Positions 1 to 8,291 are shown, counted from the stretch's first letter. The stretch is DNA of 63,705 nucleotides from Prevotella sp. (GCA_022769285.1 JALEKD010000039.1:89364-153068); one strand, 5' to 3'. The notes: generated by a model not told the origin, from the letters alone. Numbers and translations: made by a program.

Positions 1-634
1 CCACCAACAGCAGGGCCATGAGCACCCGCGACCCCATGGTAGAGATGCCGGCTCCCAACAGACCCAACTCGGGCATGCCGCCCACGCCATAGATGAGCAG
101 CCAGTTGAAGAAGATGTTGAGCACATTGCCCACCACCATGACCCACATAGCCACGCTGGTCCGGGTAATGCCGTCGAAGAACTGCTTGAGCGTGTTGAAC
201 ACACCCACAAAGAGCACGCTTACCAGGTGGACCAGGAAGTAGGGCCGTATGAGCGGCAAGAGTTCGTCGGGCTGCCCTATGTTGTTTAAGTTGAAGTAGA
301 GGATGGTGAGCACCGCCACTAACAGTACCCCCACCACCATGTTGGCCACGAGCGAGTTCTTGACTTTCTGCCCTATGTCGCTGGTGTGGCCCATGCCGTA
401 CAGGCGGCCCACTATGGGCGTCAGGCCGTACGAGAATCCCATGTAGAAGATGAGCGCCAGCGTAAAGATGTTGTTAACCAGGCCGGCCGCAGCCAGCTCG
501 GTAGTGCTGTGGTGGCCTATCATCAGTGTGTCGGCAAATCCTAAGATTACGGTGCCCAACTGGCCTATCACGATGGGTATGCCTATCTCTAACAGCGGCG
601 TGTAGTGGTGGCGCCGCCTTACCTCGTTCTGCAT
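1..634 (-). CDS. MATE family multidrug/Na+ antiporter, C-terminus cut by window edge
   Basis: The minus strand reads open from an ATG at 634 to the window edge, giving about 211 residues. The N-terminus (MQNEVRRRHHYTPLLEIGIP) leads into segments such as VIGQLGTVILGFADTLMIGH and YGLTPIVGRLYG, typical of the first helices of MATE transporters. These inner-membrane exporters expel cationic drugs or metabolites in exchange for Na+ or H+. At least five hydrophobic helices are visible. It is the last gene of a minus-strand run behind the Fur gene, with an 80-bp gap, so Fur-linked expression is possible but not shown. The family call is firm; the substrate is unknown. Confidence 0.88.
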   Translation of the reverse strand, partial: MQNEVRRRHHYTPLLEIGIPIVIGQLGTVILGFADTLMIGHHSTTELAAAGLVNNIFTLALIFYMGFSYGLTPIVGRLYGMGHTSDIGQKVKNSLVANMVVGVLLVAVLTILYFNLNNIGQPDELLPLIRPYFLVHLVSVLFVGVFNTLKQFFDGITRTSVAMWVMVVGNVLNIFFNWLLIYGVGGMPELGLLGAGISTMGSRVLMALLLV

Positions 635-714
635 ATACGATATACTTTATGACGGTTATTTACGGAGTTACGATGATAATAGCTGACATCATAACAGGAA
701 TAAGGACAGGGGGG

Positions 715-1146
715 CTACTTACGGTTCTGCCTACGGGCACAGTCGGGGCAGAGACCCTTGACCATGTAGTTGACAGAACTGGCGACAAAGCCATCGGGAA
801 TACTGATGGGCGGGATGGCGGCGTAGTCCAGGCAGAAGGTCTGGTGGCAGCACTCGCAGAAGAAGTGGGCATGGCGATCGTCGTCCTGACCGTGGTTCCG
901 ACTGTGGCAGAGTTCGTACTTAATCTCACTGTCGCCACCGTCGATGGCGTGGACGAGGTGATGTTTCCTAAATTCGGCCAGTGCGCGGTATATGCCCGAC
1001 TTGTCTATGGTAAGTATATAGCCCTCCAGCTCGCTCATGGACACGGGATGACCCATGTGGGCCAGCGCCTCGGCTATAACGATACGGTTGGCCGTGGGTC
1101 TGACATCATGTAGCTCCAGGAGGTCGACAAAGTGCTGGGCAGACAT
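715..1146 (-). CDS. Fur-family metal-responsive transcriptional regulator
   Basis: This 143-residue protein has the Fur layout: an N-terminal winged helix (LLELHDVRPTANRIVIAEAL ... DKSGIYRALAEF, residues about 8-60) and a C-terminal dimerisation and metal domain with HAHFFCECC at about residue 92 and CPDC near the end. The two CxxC pairs form the structural zinc site of the family, and the HAHF motif contributes regulatory metal ligands. It should bind operator DNA when loaded with metal or in response to peroxide; which subtype (Fur, Zur or PerR) cannot be decided. The gene lies 14 bp after the CBM9-like gene and before the MATE gene, probably co-transcribed from the promoter near 2950. Confidence 0.9.
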   Translation of the reverse strand: MSAQHFVDLLELHDVRPTANRIVIAEALAHMGHPVSMSELEGYILTIDKSGIYRALAEFRKHHLVHAIDGGDSEIKYELCHSRNHGQDDDRHAHFFCECCHQTFCLDYAAIPPISIPDGFVASSVNYMVKGLCPDCARRQNRK

Positions 1147-1160
1147 ATACTCGGTAAGTA

Positions 1161-1817
1161 TCAGGGTTCAAACAGTAACTGCCCGAAGAAGTCGGGGCGG
1201 TGAAAATCGGGCGCGGGCAACTGTATAGGGGCCCACGACAGGAAGTGGGGCTGCTGCAGCCGGTCGCCGCACTTGTAGAAATTGGCTGTCATGCGCTGCC
1301 CGCCCAGCACAGACAACGGCGAGCGGAAGGCTGTAGCCACGGGGATGATGAGCGACAGCTGCCACGACACGGGCGACACGCGCTCGGCAAAGGGGGCACG
1401 CCCTAACGACGACCAGCGCTGCACACCGCTGAGCACCGAGGGGCTGGCCAGCTCGCGGCCTTCGCGATGGGGGCCGCAACCCACAAGGAGGGTTCCGGCG
1501 CAGTTGCACTCTACATTATAATAGACATCGCCACCTTCGGGCTTGAAGAAGAACTCGCAGCAGCTGTCCTCCCACACACGTCCGTTGTCGTGCGGGGCCA
1601 CAGCGGCCACGCTCTGCTCCGTTACCCGGTAGTCTACCAGGATGGCCGAGCCTGTGTGGGCTATACGGAAGGTTACCTCGGGGGCATAGGGATAGTCCGC
1701 TGACCAGTCTACGCAGCCTATGGCGTGGGCCTCGATAGCGGCCTCATCCAGCGCAGCCGACACCAGGGCGGCATCGGTCACGGCGCGGGTTATATGTTTA
1801 ACCGTCAGTTGTTTCAT
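1161..1817 (-). CDS. CBM9-like (carbohydrate-binding family 9 fold) protein
   Basis: The 218-residue product matches the CBM9-like/DOMON family common in Bacteroidales. Visible hallmarks are RIAHTGSAILVDYRVTE near residue 50, then VWEDSCCEFFFKPEG and YYNVECNCAGTLL near residues 80-110, and SWQLSLIIPVATAF near 150. There is no signal peptide, so it is probably cytoplasmic, unlike secreted CBM9 modules. The role is not established for this single-domain group; sugar binding is inferred from the fold. It sits 14 bp downstream of a sugar-kinase-like gene and 14 bp upstream of fur, which suggests translational coupling in one operon. Confidence 0.7.
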   Translation of the reverse strand: MKQLTVKHITRAVTDAALVSAALDEAAIEAHAIGCVDWSADYPYAPEVTFRIAHTGSAILVDYRVTEQSVAAVAPHDNGRVWEDSCCEFFFKPEGGDVYYNVECNCAGTLLVGCGPHREGRELASPSVLSGVQRWSSLGRAPFAERVSPVSWQLSLIIPVATAFRSPLSVLGGQRMTANFYKCGDRLQQPHFLSWAPIQLPAPDFHRPDFFGQLLFEP

Positions 1818-1831
1818 CAGTGTCTGTGGGT

Positions 1832-2917
1832 TTATTGGCAGTTACGGATAAAGTCCTGCATGTACGCCTGCTGGTCGTACACGGTACGGAAGAGCTGTAG
1901 CTGGTTGCGGGTGCGCACCAGGTTGTGCTCAGGGTACCCTATTTTATAATAGGTGTCACCGTTGATGTAGTCAGTAAGGAAGCGCACGCACTGCATGTAG
2001 GGGAAGAGGGCCACGGCGTAGGGCAGGTTGTCGCGTTCTACGGGCGTAAGGAAGCGGGCCGACTCCAGATAGCCACGGGTGAAAGCCTCGAAGATGTCAC
2101 GGCAGAACGCCACCTTATCTATATGTGGGTCGTCCTCGGCCACGGCATTGGCACCGGTACGCAGGAAGTCGCCATAGTCAGAGAATACGAAGCTCGGCAT
2201 GACCGTGTCGAGGTCTATCACGCACAGCACGCGTCCGTCTTCGTCAAACATCATGTTATTGACCTTGGTGTCGCAGTGGCAGATACGCTTGGGCAACTCG
2301 CCAGCACGTCCCATGCGCTCAGCCTTACACATCTCGTCAGCGTGAGCCTCTAACTCGGATACTATGTCGGCCACCTCGCTCATGCGGCCCACTGTGTCGG
2401 CAGCCACGGCATCGCGCAGCTGGCGGATGCGCAGCTCCATGTTATGGAAGTCGGGTATGGTTTCGCCCAGGGGTTCTTCCAGGTCTACCAACATGGCCTC
2501 GAAGTTGCCAAAAGCCTTGCCGGCATGGTAGGAGTACTCGGGGTTGACGGCCTCGAAGGTCTTGGCACGCGGGATGAATACCGATACGCGCCAGTACTTG
2601 CCTGCGGCATCCTGATAGTAGGTCTTGCCTTCGGCCGTGGGTACAAAGGTGAGCACCTTGCGGTCTATGTCGGTCTCGCCGGCGGCGACGAGCTTCTTGC
2701 GGATATGCGCGGTAACGGCCTCGATGTTGTGCTGCAACAGGTCGACATCCGTAAAGATGGCATTGTTAATGCGCTGCAGCACATAGTCGGGCGCGGCACC
2801 TGCGGTGGTCACCTTATAGGTATCATTGATAAGTCCGTTGCCCAAGGGGGCTACCGACTCTACGGGAGCATCTATCAGAAATTTACCGATAATGGCTTTG
2901 AGTCCTTTTTCGTCCAT
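1832..2917 (-). CDS. Aminoglycoside-phosphotransferase-fold kinase, NahK-like sugar 1-kinase candidate
   Basis: About 361 residues with the APH/choline kinase fold: an N-lobe (PLGNGLINDTYKV, YVLQRINNAIF) and a catalytic segment HCDTKVNNMMFDEDGRVLCV followed by IDLDT, which supply the catalytic Asp, Asn and metal Asp. Bacteroidales relatives are annotated as phosphotransferases or mucin-desulfatase-like, and bifidobacterial NahK phosphorylates N-acetylhexosamine at C1; that substrate is an inference here. I place the start at 2917. A longer frame to a TTG at 2941 would begin inside the promoter box at 2939-2946, upstream of the likely transcription start. It is the first gene of a four-gene minus-strand run. 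Confidence 0.68.
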   Translation of the reverse strand: MDEKGLKAIIGKFLIDAPVESVAPLGNGLINDTYKVTTAGAAPDYVLQRINNAIFTDVDLLQHNIEAVTAHIRKKLVAAGETDIDRKVLTFVPTAEGKTYYQDAAGKYWRVSVFIPRAKTFEAVNPEYSYHAGKAFGNFEAMLVDLEEPLGETIPDFHNMELRIRQLRDAVAADTVGRMSEVADIVSELEAHADEMCKAERMGRAGELPKRICHCDTKVNNMMFDEDGRVLCVIDLDTVMPSFVFSDYGDFLRTGANAVAEDDPHIDKVAFCRDIFEAFTRGYLESARFLTPVERDNLPYAVALFPYMQCVRFLTDYINGDTYYKIGYPEHNLVRTRNQLQLFRTVYDQQAYMQDFIRNCQ

Positions 2918-2938
2918 GTCTTCATGATTTATTTTCCA

Positions 2939-2969
2939 CAAAATTACGATTTTTTACGACCACTGCCAA
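2939..2969 (-). promoter_or_regulatory. Bacteroidetes sigma-A promoter (TTG-N20-TAATTTTG)
   Basis: On the minus strand TTG (2967-2969) is followed by a 20-bp spacer and TAATTTTG (2939-2946), matching the Bacteroidetes -33/-7 consensus. Transcription would start near 2932, 15 bp before the kinase ATG at 2917, and would serve the kinase-CBM9-fur-MATE run. Confidence 0.75.
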
Positions 2970-3029
2970 GTTTTTAGCGACAATTCTTAAAAATCAGGGC
3001 GCCGCCACGCGCGCAACGGTAGAAAATAG

Positions 3030-3037
3030 TAACTTTG
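3030..3037 (+). promoter_or_regulatory. -7 element TAACTTTG for the RluA gene
   Basis: TAACTTTG matches TAnnTTTG. No good -33 TTG is visible at the right distance. The expected start of transcription (about 3043-3045) overlaps an upstream ATG at 3043, which favours translation from the next in-frame ATG at 3088. Confidence 0.55.
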
Positions 3038-3087
3038 CAGCCATGATATTTCATCCACTGCATACCACCACGCCCCCGCCCACGCTG

Positions 3088-4647
3088 ATGAGCAATCCCT
3101 TCAGCTACACCCCGCATCCGCTGTGCGTCCAGGCGGCCACGCTACTACAGGCCACGCTGCCCGCGCTCATGGCCCGCCACCCAGAGGAGCGGGGCAAGAT
3201 GTTCGGTGTACTCGTGGTGGAGAACGGAGGCCGTCTGGGCTATCTCCAGGCATACAGCGGCCAGCTTTCGGGAGGCTATCCGTACACAGATGAGTTCGTG
3301 CCGCCGGTGTTCGACTATCTATCGCCCACGGGCCACTTCCGCCAGACCGAGGGCCGCATCTCGGCACTCAACCAGCGTATCGGGCTGATGGCCCACGACC
3401 CGTCGCTGCTACGCCGCGAGCAGGCGGTCAGGGTGCTAGAGGATTGTTTGGACCGGGCCATAGCGCGCTGGCGACAGGTAATGGCTGTGGCCAAGGCACA
3501 GCGAGATACCCTGAGGGCCACGGCCGATGAAGCTACGCGTGGGGCGATGGTTCGCCAGAGTCAGTACCAGAAGGCCCAGCTGCGCCGCATCAAGCAGCAC
3601 TGGAGCCGGGTTATCGGGGCGGTGAGCCGGAGGTGTCAGGAGCGTCGCCGCGACATCGACCAGCTACGCAGTGAGCGTCGGCAGATGAGCGACAGACTGC
3701 AGCAGTGGCTCTTTGACCACTTCGTGCTATACAATGGGCGTGGCGAACAGCGGGGGCTAAGTCAGATTTTTGCCCAGTACGACCCACAGCGTCCCTACCT
3801 TACTCCGCCGGGTGGCACGGGCGAGTGCTGCGAACCCAAACTGCTGCAATACGCATACAGCCACGGCATGCGGCCGCGCTGCATGGCCATGTTCTGGTGG
3901 GGCGACAGCCCCGATGGCGAGGTTCGCCATCATCTACACTACTATCCAGCGTGCCAGGGCAAGTGTAGGCCCACGCTGACGTACATGTTGCAGGGCTTGG
4001 CAGTGGAACCAGAGGCCACGGTGACCACCGAGAAGGACATAGAGATAGTGTACGAGGACGCGTGGTTAGTAGTGGTAAACAAGCCGGCGGGCATGCTGAG
4101 CGTGCCGGGACGGGAGGGGCTCACATCGGTAGCCGAAAGGATGCGCCGACGCTACCCCACGGCCACGGGCCCGCTGGTGGTACACAGGCTGGACCGCGAC
4201 ACCAGCGGCCTGATGCTCATAGCCCTCGATGAGGAGGTGTACCGCCAACTGCAGCAGCAGTTTATACGTCATCAGGTACGTAAACGTTACGTGGCGGTAT
4301 TAGAAGACAACGGCCAGCCGCTGGCTGGCCATGGACACATAGACCTGCCGCTCTCGCCACATCCTACCGACCGTCCGCGACAGCAGGTAGACTACCTGCA
4401 GGGCAAGCGGGCTTATACCGAGTACAGCCGGCAGGGCCGCCACCGAGTGGCACTCTATCCCCACACGGGCCGCACCCACCAGCTACGGGTACACTGTGCC
4501 CACCCACAGGGACTGGGACGGCCCATACAGGGCGACCCGCTCTACGGGCATGGCCAGGGACGGCTGTGCCTGCATGCAGAGAGCATCAGCTTTGTACACC
4601 CGGTTACCAAGAAGGAAATGACGTTCAGCCGTAAGGCCGATTTCTGA
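3088..4647 (+). CDS. RluA-family 23S/tRNA pseudouridine synthase with long N-terminal extension
   Basis: About 519 residues. The C-terminal third is a pseudouridine synthase of the RluA/RsuA type: KPAGMLSVPGREG, then the catalytic motif HRLDRDTSGLML (Asp at about residue 367), KRYVAVLE and HTGRTHQLRVHCAHP. It isomerises uridine to pseudouridine in structured RNA; the target position cannot be inferred. The first roughly 320 residues form an Arg/Gln-rich helical extension, probably coiled coil at about residues 110-210, and an FWWGDSPDG stretch, an architecture seen in Bacteroidetes homologues. An ATG at 3043 would add 15 residues but coincides with the predicted transcription start, so 3088 is preferred. 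A terminator follows directly. Confidence 0.88.
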   Translation: MSNPFSYTPHPLCVQAATLLQATLPALMARHPEERGKMFGVLVVENGGRLGYLQAYSGQLSGGYPYTDEFVPPVFDYLSPTGHFRQTEGRISALNQRIGLMAHDPSLLRREQAVRVLEDCLDRAIARWRQVMAVAKAQRDTLRATADEATRGAMVRQSQYQKAQLRRIKQHWSRVIGAVSRRCQERRRDIDQLRSERRQMSDRLQQWLFDHFVLYNGRGEQRGLSQIFAQYDPQRPYLTPPGGTGECCEPKLLQYAYSHGMRPRCMAMFWWGDSPDGEVRHHLHYYPACQGKCRPTLTYMLQGLAVEPEATVTTEKDIEIVYEDAWLVVVNKPAGMLSVPGREGLTSVAERMRRRYPTATGPLVVHRLDRDTSGLMLIALDEEVYRQLQQQFIRHQVRKRYVAVLEDNGQPLAGHGHIDLPLSPHPTDRPRQQVDYLQGKRAYTEYSRQGRHRVALYPHTGRTHQLRVHCAHPQGLGRPIQGDPLYGHGQGRLCLHAESISFVHPVTKKEMTFSRKADF

Positions 4648-4673
4648 CATCGCCCTTACGACCTATACAGCAA

Positions 4674-4697
4674 GAGAAGCCGTGGAGCTTCTCTTTT
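4674..4697 (+). terminator. Rho-independent terminator after the RluA gene
   Basis: GAGAAGC - 6-nt loop - GCTTCTC followed by TTTTCTT. The convergent transporter gene ends at 4702, so the hairpin may act on both strands. Confidence 0.75.
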
Positions 4698-4701
4698 CTT
4701 A

Positions 4702-6363
4702 TCAGATGAAAAACATGATGAGCACCTGGGCTATCAGCACGCGGATAAACATGCCCAAGGGATAGACCGAAGCATAACTGAGCGATGGGGTTTCGCCCTG
4801 TATGGTGTCATTGGCGTACCCTAAAGCCATGGGGTTGGCCATGCTGCCACACAACACGCCACAGATGGTTCCAAAGTCGTACTTGTGCATACGCAACATT
4901 ACCACGCCGATAATAAAGATGGGTATCAGCGTGAGCAGGGCGCCTATGCCTATCCACATGAGGCCCTCGGGGCGTATCAGGGTATGGAAGAAATCCTTGC
5001 CGGCCTCTAACCCTAAGCAGGCGAGGTACAGCGACAGGCCAAACTTACGCAATATGAGCGAGGCGCTACGCGTGGTGTACGAAATGATATGCGCCTTGGG
5101 GCCCAAGGCACCCACGATGATGCCCATGATGATGGGGCCACCAGCCACGCCTAAGTGTACGGGCACGGCGGCACCGGGGATGGCCACGGGGATAAGCCCG
5201 AGCAACAGGCCAAGTACCATGCCGAGGAAGATGCTGCCCAGGTTGGGCTCGTTGAGGGTCTGCACGGCATTGCCGATAAACTTCTCAACATTGTCGAGGG
5301 CACTGGGCGGGCCCACCACCACTACGCGGTCGCCATACTGCAGCCGCAGGTCGTCGGTGGCCAACAGTTTGAGGTCGCCTCGCAGCACCCGGCTCACGTT
5401 AACACCATAAGTAGAGCGCAGCTGCAGGTCTACCAGATGCTTGCCATTGAGCACCTTGCGCGTAACGACCACCGTACGGCTGGCCACCTCGGCATCTATG
5501 TGGTTCCAGTCTATCTGGTCGGCGTTCCAGTTGGTCGCGGTCTCGCGGCCGAAGAGTATTTCCATCGCCTTGCGGTCGTCCTTGTTGGTAATGACCAGCA
5601 CCTTGTCGTTCTGCCTTAACTCTGTATCAGCGCCAGGTACTATTACTTCCTGCCCACGCCATATACGCGATATGATAAAGCGTTCATGGGAGTTGAGGGC
5701 GAAGTCGGAGACTTTCTTGCCATCGAGCGCAGGATTGACCACAAGGAACTCGCCGATGTAGGTCTTGTTGGCGTCGTCGCGGGCAGGTATCTGCAGGTCG
5801 GCCGGGCGTACCAGCACACGTCGCAGGATGACCATCACGATGATAACGCCCACTACGCCAAAGGGATAGGTGACGGCCGTACCTAAGGCGAGTGTTCCGG
5901 CGGCATGGCCAGCCTGCTGCAGGGCTTGCTGGGCGGCTCCCAGGGCCGGGGTGTTGGTCGTGGCACCGCAGAGCAGACCCACCATATCGGGCAAACTGAC
6001 CCCGGTGAGGGGCACCAGCACCACAGCTAACAGCGTGCCCAACAAGATGATGGCCAGCGACCACAGATTAAGGGGCATACCCTCACGGCGGAGTGAGCCG
6101 AAGAAGTTGGGACCCACGCTCAGACCGAGCATATAGACGAAGATGACCAGTCCGAAGGTTTCTGCGTAGCCCAGGCACTGGGCATTGACCCTCAGCCCGA
6201 AGTGGCCGGCCAGGATGCCGATGAAGAACACGAAGGCTACGCCCAGCGAGATGCCCATGACGCGCACCTTGCCCAAGGCCAGGCCCAAGGCACATATCAG
6301 CGAGAGCGCCACGATGGAATGTACGGGCGAGTCGGTGGAAAGTATTTCTGTAATCCAGTCCAT
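4702..6363 (-). CDS. AspT/YidE-type transporter with two RCK-C (TrkA-C) domains
   Basis: About 553 residues, the usual length for the aspartate:alanine exchanger (AAE) family. It has an N-terminal membrane half (MDWITEILSTDSPVHSIVAL, repeated glycine-rich helices, GLLCGATTNTPALGAAQQ), two cytoplasmic TrkA-C modules (about residues 190-375; HERFIISRIWRGQEVIVPG and LQYGDRVVVVGP) and a C-terminal membrane half ending CGVLCGSMANPMALGYAND. The GATTNTPAL and GSMANPMAL repeats are the pseudo-symmetric family signature. The substrate is unknown. I take the start at 6363; a longer frame to 6474 would add 37 poorly fitting residues. The histidine kinase lies 128 bp upstream on the same strand. Confidence 0.88.
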   Translation of the reverse strand: MDWITEILSTDSPVHSIVALSLICALGLALGKVRVMGISLGVAFVFFIGILAGHFGLRVNAQCLGYAETFGLVIFVYMLGLSVGPNFFGSLRREGMPLNLWSLAIILLGTLLAVVLVPLTGVSLPDMVGLLCGATTNTPALGAAQQALQQAGHAAGTLALGTAVTYPFGVVGVIIVMVILRRVLVRPADLQIPARDDANKTYIGEFLVVNPALDGKKVSDFALNSHERFIISRIWRGQEVIVPGADTELRQNDKVLVITNKDDRKAMEILFGRETATNWNADQIDWNHIDAEVASRTVVVTRKVLNGKHLVDLQLRSTYGVNVSRVLRGDLKLLATDDLRLQYGDRVVVVGPPSALDNVEKFIGNAVQTLNEPNLGSIFLGMVLGLLLGLIPVAIPGAAVPVHLGVAGGPIIMGIIVGALGPKAHIISYTTRSASLILRKFGLSLYLACLGLEAGKDFFHTLIRPEGLMWIGIGALLTLIPIFIIGVVMLRMHKYDFGTICGVLCGSMANPMALGYANDTIQGETPSLSYASVYPLGMFIRVLIAQVLIMFFI

Positions 6364-6491
6364 TACCTTATTATATATATAGGCAGCAGGGCTGCCTATC
6401 ATGCGCAAAGGTAGCAGAAATAACCATAGCAGCCAAATAATTTTACTAAAAATATGCAGCAGACTGCCACACAATTACCGCGATGGCTGCC

Positions 6492-7655
6492 CTATCGGCG
6501 CAGTTCGATACGGAAGACGGTGCCAACGCCTGGAGTAGAGTTCTTGACAAAGATGCGGCCCCGGTGGTAGTCCTCTACGATGCGCTTGGCCAGCGACAGG
6601 CCTAACCCCCACCCTCTTTTCTTAGTGGTAAAGCCTGGGCGGAACACGTTGCGGAGGTCTTTCTTATGAATACCCTTGCCCGTATCGGCCACCTCGATCC
6701 ACACGCGCTGTCCCGCAATGCCTGCGGTGAGGGTCACAGAGCCTCCGGCATCGCCCATGGCATCGACGGCGTTCTTGCAGAGGTTCTCTATGACCCACTC
6801 GAAGAGCGAGGCGTTGAGACAGACCTCGATGGTGTCGACGGGCAGATGGGCGGCGATGGTAATGCGGTGCGAGGTGCGCCTGTCCATATACTCTACCACG
6901 TGGGTGAGTACCTGCTGCAGGCTCACGGGCACAGGCTCGGGCAGGGAACCTATCTTGGAGAAGCGGTCGGCTATGAGCTGCAGGCGCTTCACGTCCTTGT
7001 CCATCTCGGGGATGAGCGTGTCGTCGGGATAGGTCTCGCGCAGTATCTCGGTCCAGGCCATCAGACTGCTAATGGGGGTGCCCAACTGGTGGGCAGTCTC
7101 CTTGGACAGGCCCACCCATACTCGGTTTTGCTCGGCGCGCTTCAGGGAGAGCAGGGCCATCACGCCCACACCCACGAAGAGCAGCACCGCGCCCAACTGG
7201 ACGTATGGATAGAGGGCCAGGCGCTTCAGGGTAAGCGACTCGTCGTAGCAGACATCGATATAGTCGCCGTGGCGCGAGGGGTCGAGATAGATGCGTATGT
7301 AGCGTCCCTCACTGCGGAGCCGGTGGCCCACACGGGCAGCGTAGCCCAGACTGTCGGTCTCGCTGCGGGGCATGCTCAGGTTGCGGCAGGTCTGCACCCG
7401 CCCTTGCGGGTTGAGCACGATGACGGGTATCGTGTGGTTCTCGTCTATCACGCGCAGTACCAGGTTCAGGTCCGTGTTCTCATCGGCATTGTTCAGGGCC
7501 CGCATGGCCTCGGCCCAGACACCTATCTTGTTATGTTCCTCGGTCTCCAGGTCGCGGGTGAGCCGATGGGACACCACCAGGGAGGCCATGGCCAACACCA
7601 CGGCCATCACCACCAGCACTATCTTCATCTCCCGTATGCGTTCTGTCCATTTCAT
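6492..7655 (-). CDS. Membrane sensor histidine kinase (orphan)
   Basis: About 387 residues: an N-terminal membrane helix (KIVLVVMAVVLAMASLVVSH), a periplasmic sensor region of about 130 residues, a second helix (VQLGAVLLFVGVGVMALLSL), the phospho-acceptor box KETAHQLGTPISSLM (His near residue 188) and an HATPase_c domain with N box ENLCKNAVDAM, DTGKGI and GWGLGLSLAKRI. It should autophosphorylate in response to an envelope signal and pass the phosphate to a response regulator, but none is encoded nearby. I set the start at 7655 (MKWTERIREM); upstream in-frame codons run back through the low-complexity G tract and are unlikely to be translated. The ligand is unknown. Confidence 0.9.
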   Translation of the reverse strand: MKWTERIREMKIVLVVMAVVLAMASLVVSHRLTRDLETEEHNKIGVWAEAMRALNNADENTDLNLVLRVIDENHTIPVIVLNPQGRVQTCRNLSMPRSETDSLGYAARVGHRLRSEGRYIRIYLDPSRHGDYIDVCYDESLTLKRLALYPYVQLGAVLLFVGVGVMALLSLKRAEQNRVWVGLSKETAHQLGTPISSLMAWTEILRETYPDDTLIPEMDKDVKRLQLIADRFSKIGSLPEPVPVSLQQVLTHVVEYMDRRTSHRITIAAHLPVDTIEVCLNASLFEWVIENLCKNAVDAMGDAGGSVTLTAGIAGQRVWIEVADTGKGIHKKDLRNVFRPGFTTKKRGWGLGLSLAKRIVEDYHRGRIFVKNSTPGVGTVFRIELRR

Positions 7656-7761
7656 AATCTGCCTTAATAACGTTGCAATTCCCGTTTTAGTACATCGGCG
7701 CGCCCGAATGTCATAAATTAGTATGTCAGAGCCAATTATCATAGCAAAAATGACTTTTTTC

Positions 7762-7773
7762 GGGGGGGGGGGG
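7762..7773. repeat. Homopolymer run of 12 G
   Basis: Twelve consecutive G residues, flanked by T6-C upstream, lie between the divergent histidine kinase gene and the promoter at 7792-7822. Such tracts are prone to slipped-strand changes. The tract lies about 20 bp upstream of the -33 element, where length changes could alter regulator spacing. Confidence 0.9.
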
Positions 7774-7791
7774 AGATTTATGCTTTTTTTC

Positions 7792-7822
7792 TTGGTCATA
7801 TTAGCAATAACCATTACCTTTG
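7792..7822 (+). promoter_or_regulatory. Bacteroidetes sigma-A promoter (TTG-N20-TACCTTTG)
   Basis: TTGG near 7792 and TACCTTTG at 7815-7822 fit the -33/-7 consensus with about 20 bp between them. Transcription would start near 7829 and run into the small unit that ends at the strong terminator near 8200. Confidence 0.7.
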
Positions 7823-7851
7823 CAAGTGGATTAAAGTTTTTCAGAATTCTC

Positions 7852-8034
7852 ATGTTCATTACCCCGGTCTGCGAAGATATCATGGGTAAGATGGCGGATA
7901 CGATGCCTTCACTATCCGTTAGCACACGTTCCGCCAGAGAGTTGGTTTTTAAGTTATTGGCGACCAGATTGATAGATATATATGAAGTGAAACTTAAAGG
8001 TCGTACCCGAGTCAGCCCTCGGAGGGGACATTAA
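7852..8034 (+). CDS. Short ORF in the small-RNA unit, uncertain
   Basis: ATG at 7852, 23 nt after the predicted transcription start, opens a 60-codon frame (MFITPVCEDIMGKMADTMPS ... IDIYEVKLKGRTRVSPRRGH). No family is recognised. The SVSTRSARELVFKLL stretch followed by a beta-strand-like IYEVKLKG loosely recalls the N-terminus of STAS-like (DUF4325) proteins, with the conserved end missing, so it may be a decayed remnant. No ribosome binding site is evident, and the hairpins downstream argue that the transcript may act as RNA instead. Confidence 0.3.
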   Translation: MFITPVCEDIMGKMADTMPSLSVSTRSARELVFKLLATRLIDIYEVKLKGRTRVSPRRGH

Positions 8035-8155
8035 TATGTATAGTGGTTTTGTTAGTTATTCCACCAGTACATTTGTGGTTCCCGCAGGAACTATCCTGTC
8101 CGTGGGTAACTCTAAGGAACCTATAGCGACGCTGATGTCGCCGTAGTGTTGTACG

Positions 8156-8201
8156 GCAGTGATGATCCAGGTAGCGACCTGGCTCATCACTGCTTTTTTT
8201 T
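8156..8201 (+). terminator. Strong rho-independent terminator
   Basis: A 10-bp stem GCAGTGATGA/TCATCACTGC with an inner CCAGG/CCTGG extension is followed by eight T residues. It ends the transcript that starts near 7829. Confidence 0.92.
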
Positions 8202-8224
8202 GCGCCCCTACCTAACACTTCCTT

Positions 8225-8291
8225 GTCGGCCACGGCCCCCGCGCCTGTTCTCAGTATATCTGCGAGAACAGGCGCGGGGGCCGTGGCCGAC
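8225..8291. repeat. Perfect 28-bp GC-rich inverted repeat
   Basis: The arms 8225-8252 and 8264-8291 are exact reverse complements (outer end GTCGGCCACGGCCCCCGCGC, inner end CTGTTCTC), with an 11-nt AT-rich loop. Beyond the arms, CCCCTAC (about 8205-8211) and GTAGGGG (about 8292-8298) pair again. No T-run follows on either strand, so it is not a classical terminator. It lies just past the end of the GH89 gene. Confidence 0.9.

Larger units (their letters stand above)
7829..8201 (+). ncRNA. Candidate structured small RNA, about 370 nt
   Basis: The stretch is bounded by a good promoter and a strong terminator. Its 3' half is rich in local hairpins: CCAC/GTGG near 8080-8097, CAGGA-ACTA-TCCTG near 8085-8100, GCGAC/GTCGC near 8126-8140, GCCGTA/TACGGC near 8140-8157, then the terminator stem. 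I could not match it to tmRNA (no tRNA-like CCA end), RNase P RNA (no GAGGAAAGTC core) or SRP RNA (no GGAA tetraloop signature). It could instead be the leader and tail of a short gene (7852-8034). Confidence is moderate that it is transcribed and low on its function. Confidence 0.4.

Noticed and set aside
7829..8201. Identification of the hairpin-rich unit as tmRNA, RNase P RNA or 6S RNA
   Set aside because: No tRNA-like 3' CCA domain, no RNase P core motif, and no single long bulged stem typical of 6S could be traced by eye; a covariance search would be needed.
8012..8233. 73-codon minus-strand frame across the small-RNA unit
   Set aside because: It runs backwards through the terminator hairpin and the structured region, has no promoter, and its sequence has no recognisable protein character.
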